Source: Saprospiraceae bacterium (GTDB lineage Bacteria; Bacteroidota; Bacteroidia; Chitinophagales; Saprospiraceae). From it: a stretch of DNA of 64,000 nucleotides. The notes under the pieces were generated by a model. It made no database searches, was not told the origin of the DNA, and worked only from the letters and a program-made list of their open reading frames with translations. Both the position numbers and the translations under genes were made by a program. Of this stretch, positions 60,665 through 64,000 are shown in pieces; within the stretch, counting starts at the first letter, position 1; the number at the start of each line of letters is the position of its first letter. The stretch is from the NCBI GenBank assembly GCA_013001975.1, contig JABDKX010000162.1:24060-88059 (forward strand), given 5' to 3'.

Positions 60665-62044
60665 ATGTCTCGCAAGTATGCTGTAGTAGATTTAGAAACA
60701 ACAGGCGGTATTCCCAAAAGGGACAAAATCACTGAAGTGGCTATAATTATCTATGATGGCAATGAAATTGTTGATGAATTTCAGTCTTTAGTCAATCCAG
60801 AGCGGTCAATTCCTTCTGAAATCACACGAATTACTGGCATTACTAATGAAATGGTTGAAGATTCGCCTAAGTTTTATGAAATTGCTAAACCAATCATCGA
60901 AATTCTTGAAGGGTGTATCTTTGTGGCTCATAATGTGCGATTTGACTATAATTTCTTAAAGGAAGAGTTTAAATCTTTAGGATATACTTTTACTAAGCGG
61001 AATCTTTGTACCGTCAGGTTATCACGCAAAGCTTTTCCTAACTTAAGATCCTATAGTCTAGGTAATTTGATTAAGTATTTTGGTATTGAAGTCAATAATC
61101 GGCATCGTGCTTATGATGATGCTTGGGCAACAACCATACTTTTAGAGAAAATCTTCAACGAACAAACCACTCAGAAAGATGTACAGGCATTGGTGACTCA
61201 AAGCATCAAACTCACCAAATTGCCTCATGGGTTAAAAGAAGACGCTGTTTTGAAGCTTCCGGAAGAATGCGGCGTCTATTATTTTCGAAATTTAGAAGAC
61301 AGAGTGATTTATGTTGGCAAAAGTATCAATATCCAAAATCGAGCAAAGCAACATTTTTCTAAGCATACACGCAAAACGGATAAACTGTTTAATCAAGTGG
61401 CTTCAATTTCCTACGAATTAACAGGCAGTGAATTAATATCTCTTTTGCTTGAATCATATGAAATAAAAAAACTACATCCTGAAATCAACAAAGCACAAAA
61501 AACCAGAACCTATAAATATGCCGTCATTAAAGATGTGGATAAGTCAGGTTATTTTAAATATAAAATTGTAACGGCTTCTAAGACTGAAGAACCACTATCA
61601 TTGTACGGATCAAGAAAAAGTGCATTGGGACATATTGAAAACATTGGAGAAACTTTCAACCTTTGTTTAAAAGTAAATGAAATTGACAAATCTAAACATG
61701 CATGTTTCAGATATTATTTACAGAAGTGTCAAGGAGCTTGTATTGGAGAAGAGCCACCAGTTTATTACAATGAACGGTTTGAGGAAAGCTTATTACATGT
61801 CAATAAGATTTTTGATCAAAACTTCGTAATACTTGATGAAGGAAGAGAAAGAGATGAAAAATCTGTAATCTTAATTGAGGATGGTCACTATAAAGGATAC
61901 GGTTATATTGACAGTTCATCTGTTCAATATGGTATCGAAGAATTAAAAGAAACGATTAAATATGAAACCATAAATCCAGAAGCAGATGTCATCGTTAGAA
62001 ATTATATGTGGTCTCATCCAAAGCTTAAAGTACATTACTTTTAG
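60665..62044 (+). CDS. DnaQ-type exonuclease fused to GIY-YIG nuclease domain
   Basis: 459 residues. The N-terminal DEDDh exonuclease has VVDLETTGG (Asp8/Glu10), HNVRFDYNFL and HRAYDDA (final His-Asp). The GIY-YIG domain follows (~195-280): CGVYYFRNLEDRVIYVGKSINIQNRAKQH, with Arg and then Glu in LLLESYEIKK. The C-terminal ~170 residues have a Cys-rich segment (HACFRYYLQKCQGACIGE) like the UvrC N-terminal region. This matches Pol III epsilon-like/Cho-type fusions. It could remove 3' ends and incise damaged or branched DNA; the reaction is untested. Starts 111 bases from namZ. Confidence 0.93.
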   Translation: MSRKYAVVDLETTGGIPKRDKITEVAIIIYDGNEIVDEFQSLVNPERSIPSEITRITGITNEMVEDSPKFYEIAKPIIEILEGCIFVAHNVRFDYNFLKEEFKSLGYTFTKRNLCTVRLSRKAFPNLRSYSLGNLIKYFGIEVNNRHRAYDDAWATTILLEKIFNEQTTQKDVQALVTQSIKLTKLPHGLKEDAVLKLPEECGVYYFRNLEDRVIYVGKSINIQNRAKQHFSKHTRKTDKLFNQVASISYELTGSELISLLLESYEIKKLHPEINKAQKTRTYKYAVIKDVDKSGYFKYKIVTASKTEEPLSLYGSRKSALGHIENIGETFNLCLKVNEIDKSKHACFRYYLQKCQGACIGEEPPVYYNERFEESLLHVNKIFDQNFVILDEGRERDEKSVILIEDGHYKGYGYIDSSSVQYGIEELKETIKYETINPEADVIVRNYMWSHPKLKVHYF

Positions 62045-62101
62045 TTCAGTGTTAACAGATCAAATTATATAAGTGTATTTTTATAAATATAAATTACAGT
62101 T

Positions 62102-62704
62102 ATGAAATCAATATCAATATTTATTCTCCTTTTTGCAATTAGCCATTCAATCCATTCACAAGAGATAGGCACTAATGATTCCAAACTACCCTATTCCATG
62201 ATCGATGGTTATCCTGACAACTTTGAATCAGGCAATATCATAAAACGCATGATTGATGGATTGGGATACAGATATTATTGGGCTACAGATTCTCTGAGAA
62301 ATGAAGATTTAGATTTCAAACCTGGTGAAACCAATCGTACATCTAGAGAAACTTTGGAACACCTTTATAATCTATCCGGTTTTATTCTTAATAGCGCAGC
62401 GAATAAGCCAAACATCCGTCCGCGGCCTGAGAATAATGATACCTGGGAAGAAATGCGATCAAAGACTTTGAACAATTTATATACAGCTGCTGACCAATTT
62501 TCTAAAAAAAGTTCGAAAGATATTGAAACCACCACATTAGACTTTCAAAGAGGAGACAATTCTTCATCCGTCTCTTTTTGGCACCTATTGAACGGTCCAC
62601 TCGCAGACGCACTTTATCATGTGGGTCAAATTGTGAGTAATCGACGTGCTTCTGGTAATCCGTTAGATCCTAGAGTAAATGTTTTTATGGGGAAGAATAG
62701 GTAG
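62102..62704 (+). CDS. exported DinB-like four-helix protein
   Basis: 200 residues. Signal peptide (MKSISIFILLFAISHSIHSQ) then a DinB/YfiT fold: GLGYRYYWATDSLRNEDLDFKPGE, His in ETLEHLYNLSG, and the metal-site His in ALYHVGQIVSNRRASG. Most DinB proteins are cytoplasmic thiol- or metal-dependent enzymes, so export is unusual but repeated in Bacteroidota. Substrate unknown. Follows the nuclease fusion by 57 bases; may be separate. Confidence 0.82.
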   Translation: MKSISIFILLFAISHSIHSQEIGTNDSKLPYSMIDGYPDNFESGNIIKRMIDGLGYRYYWATDSLRNEDLDFKPGETNRTSRETLEHLYNLSGFILNSAANKPNIRPRPENNDTWEEMRSKTLNNLYTAADQFSKKSSKDIETTTLDFQRGDNSSSVSFWHLLNGPLADALYHVGQIVSNRRASGNPLDPRVNVFMGKNR

Positions 62705-63085
62705 ATGAAATTTGTTAATAACGATAGAGCATCACCAACAAAATGTTTTTTGTTTTATAATTTAGTAACTCTCAATTTACATTCTATATTTTATAACTCT
62801 GACCACATCTCCTCTGTTTACCTTTTTATAACTGAGTTACTATATTCTGTAAAAGAAATTAATTTAACAAAAATTGTAAAATGAAAAAAACAAATTAGTT
62901 AAAGCAAATTGATACCGAGTTCATATACTTTTTTATTATGCTCATTAGTCATTTATTTGTATTGTTTTCATCCAAAATTTCAATTCTAATTAAATAAATT
63001 TTCCAGCCAAACAATTAAACTTCCTTATTACAGTTTATATAAGTATTCGGGTCAATTAAGTCTAGCAATATTTAAAATCAGTAAT
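62705..63085. other. 381-base gene-free AT-rich interval
   Basis: No open frame of note on either strand, no tRNA-like fold, no strong hairpin. A weak stem (AACAAAA...TTTTGTT, near 62739-62757) with adjacent T is the only terminator candidate. Three similar TTTTATAA pieces (about 62753-62850) look like chance in AT-rich DNA. Confidence 0.5.
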
Positions 63086-63835
63086 ATGAAGTGGATACTT
63101 TTATTATTCACCTTTTCTATGTCTAACCTCTCGGCTTTTTCAGACAGTACAAGGGTAAAATCACATCGGCATTCAAATTCTTCCGTCAATATCTTAGATG
63201 GTGGTAATATAGATTTTCTATCCAATGGCTTTTTGCGTTCATCCACTAATATTTTCAAATTTAATGTTGGTAATCCAAAAGGCATCTACCTTCCTTTTTA
63301 CTTATTAGTTGGTGCTAATGTGGATATTAAGCTTGATGACAATAACATAAATGCATCAACGGCGTTTGACATGTTGAATAACATGGGTGGACTCATTAAT
63401 TTTGGCATTGATGGTCGAGTGCCTGTCAAAACAAAGTACAGACATACCAAATTAGATGTTGTCTATCAGTTAGCGGTTAAATCAATTAATGGCTATGTAG
63501 ATGAAAAAAATATCGATGAGCGATTCTTATCTAAAATGTTTTTGGTAGGCTTTCTTATAAAGTCCAGAGCCTGGAATCCTGATTCACCAAAACAGTTTGG
63601 AGAATTTTGGATAAAAAATGGAATTACTTTATCAGGAAATCCTTCAGAAGTAGTCAAAGACATTTGGGGTAATTACACAAACCCTCAGTTCGTCTCCCAT
63701 ATTCTTGAAGCTGGTCTTTTGTTAAGAGGTGGATTAAATCTGAAATTTGGATTCTATCAGTTTTTAAATAACAAAGAAGTCAATTTCATAGACGGAGCCA
63801 GTTTTAAAATTTCAGCTAACGTACTGTTACACTAA
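63086..63835 (+). CDS. exported protein of unknown function, probable outer-membrane protein
   Basis: 249 residues with a signal peptide (MKWILLLFTFSMSNLSAFS). The mature part is beta-rich with Lys/Asp turns: GIYLPFYLLVGANVDIKL, GGLINFGIDGRVPVKTKYRH, LDVVYQLAVKSING, ILEAGLLLRGGLNLKFGFYQFL, and an FKISANVLLH end that looks like a terminal barrel strand. Resembles porin-like barrels but no family is recognised. Gene is alone. Confidence 0.65.
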   Translation: MKWILLLFTFSMSNLSAFSDSTRVKSHRHSNSSVNILDGGNIDFLSNGFLRSSTNIFKFNVGNPKGIYLPFYLLVGANVDIKLDDNNINASTAFDMLNNMGGLINFGIDGRVPVKTKYRHTKLDVVYQLAVKSINGYVDEKNIDERFLSKMFLVGFLIKSRAWNPDSPKQFGEFWIKNGITLSGNPSEVVKDIWGNYTNPQFVSHILEAGLLLRGGLNLKFGFYQFLNNKEVNFIDGASFKISANVLLH

Positions 63836-63850
63836 AGAAGAACAATCTGA

Positions 63851-64000
63851 TTAAATTAAACCTGCTTGATTTAAAATATCAGACATTTGGGATTGAAGTT
63901 TTTGTGCTGAGTCTCTGGCTGCATTCGCAAAATCTTCACCTTCAGAAGCAAAAATAATGCCTCTAGAAGAATTAACCAGTAGGCCAACTTGATCATTAAG
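63851..64000 (-). CDS. pyrF: orotidine-5'-phosphate decarboxylase, C-terminal 49 residues; 5' part outside window
   Basis: I translated the minus strand: 50 codons run from the window edge to a TAA at 63853-63851. The visible sequence NDQVGLLVNSSRGIIFAS, then DFANAARDSAQKLQSQMS, is the C-terminal end of PyrF of the larger class 2 type: the phosphate-binding region and last helices. PyrF makes UMP from OMP by decarboxylation. The catalytic Lys/Asp part lies outside. Confidence 0.9.
   Translation of the reverse strand, partial: LNDQVGLLVNSSRGIIFASEGEDFANAARDSAQKLQSQMSDILNQAGLI

Noticed and set aside
1..64000. tRNA, rRNA, IS element, prophage or restriction/defence genes
   Set aside because: Looked for in the gaps and among the gene products; none could be supported.

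Overview
The window is an AT-rich bacterial chromosome segment with short intergenic gaps, mixed strands and almost entirely housekeeping plus surface/envelope genes. Several markers place it in the Bacteroidota, most likely a marine Saprospiraceae-like lineage (the family level is inference). These are gldA-gldF-gldG, two large proteins with SprB-type repeats and type IX secretion (T9SS) C-terminal sorting domains, an ECF sigma/FecR/TonB-receptor/DUF4249 cluster, the order ftsX-DUF3098-uppP-truB, and promoters with the TAnnTTTG -7 element (exact upstream of rpsP, lpdA and the EI24 gene). I see no rRNA, tRNA, CRISPR array, insertion sequence or prophage.

Layout. 1-3 kb: a truncated queuosine-mannosyltransferase-like gene, a small lipoprotein whose leader contains a terminator/anti-terminator-like element, and an overlapping pair of unknown coiled-coil genes. 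3-7 kb: a LEA-like repeat protein, then an ECF sigma factor translationally coupled to a hybrid anti-sigma/beta-barrel protein and a lipoprotein. 7-12 kb: MazG-like hydrolase, GT4 glycosyltransferase, LolD ATPase, MFS transporter, DASH cryptochrome. 12-14 kb: an overlapping operon of a small helical protein, SCO copper chaperone, cytochrome c lipoprotein and SRPBCC protein. 13.9-19.9 kb: a seven-gene minus-strand operon (ftsX, DUF3098, uppP, truB, gldA, gldF, gldG). 19.9-25 kb: secreted protein, GDPD phosphodiesterase, lipoprotein, leuS. 25-31 kb: giant P-domain/SprB-repeat T9SS protein, EI24 membrane protein, a large unknown helical protein. 31-35.6 kb: rpsP with an unusual repeat and helix-hairpin-helix tail, mutS with a probable non-AUG start, GNAT acetyltransferase. 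35.7-40.4 kb: T9SS-exported thioredoxin/PKD protein and ffh. 40.5-47 kb: CHAP amidase, rlmH, rhomboid; coaD-pruA; WG-repeat lipoprotein; lpdA. 47-53.4 kb: ECF sigma, FecR, TonB receptor, sulfotransferase, DUF4249 lipoprotein. 53.4-64 kb: HMG-CoA-lyase-like enzyme, small membrane protein, type II glutamine synthetase, an unknown helical protein coupled to an outer-membrane barrel with HhH motifs, NamZ muramidase, DnaQ/GIY-YIG nuclease fusion, exported DinB-like protein, unknown envelope protein and the 3' end of pyrF.

No classical defence or mobile system is visible. The most unusual items are the rpsP fusion and its two-structure leader, the attenuator-like leader at 1.15 kb, the sigma factor/hybrid barrel pair, the exported thioredoxin-adhesin, and the HhH outer-membrane barrel operon.
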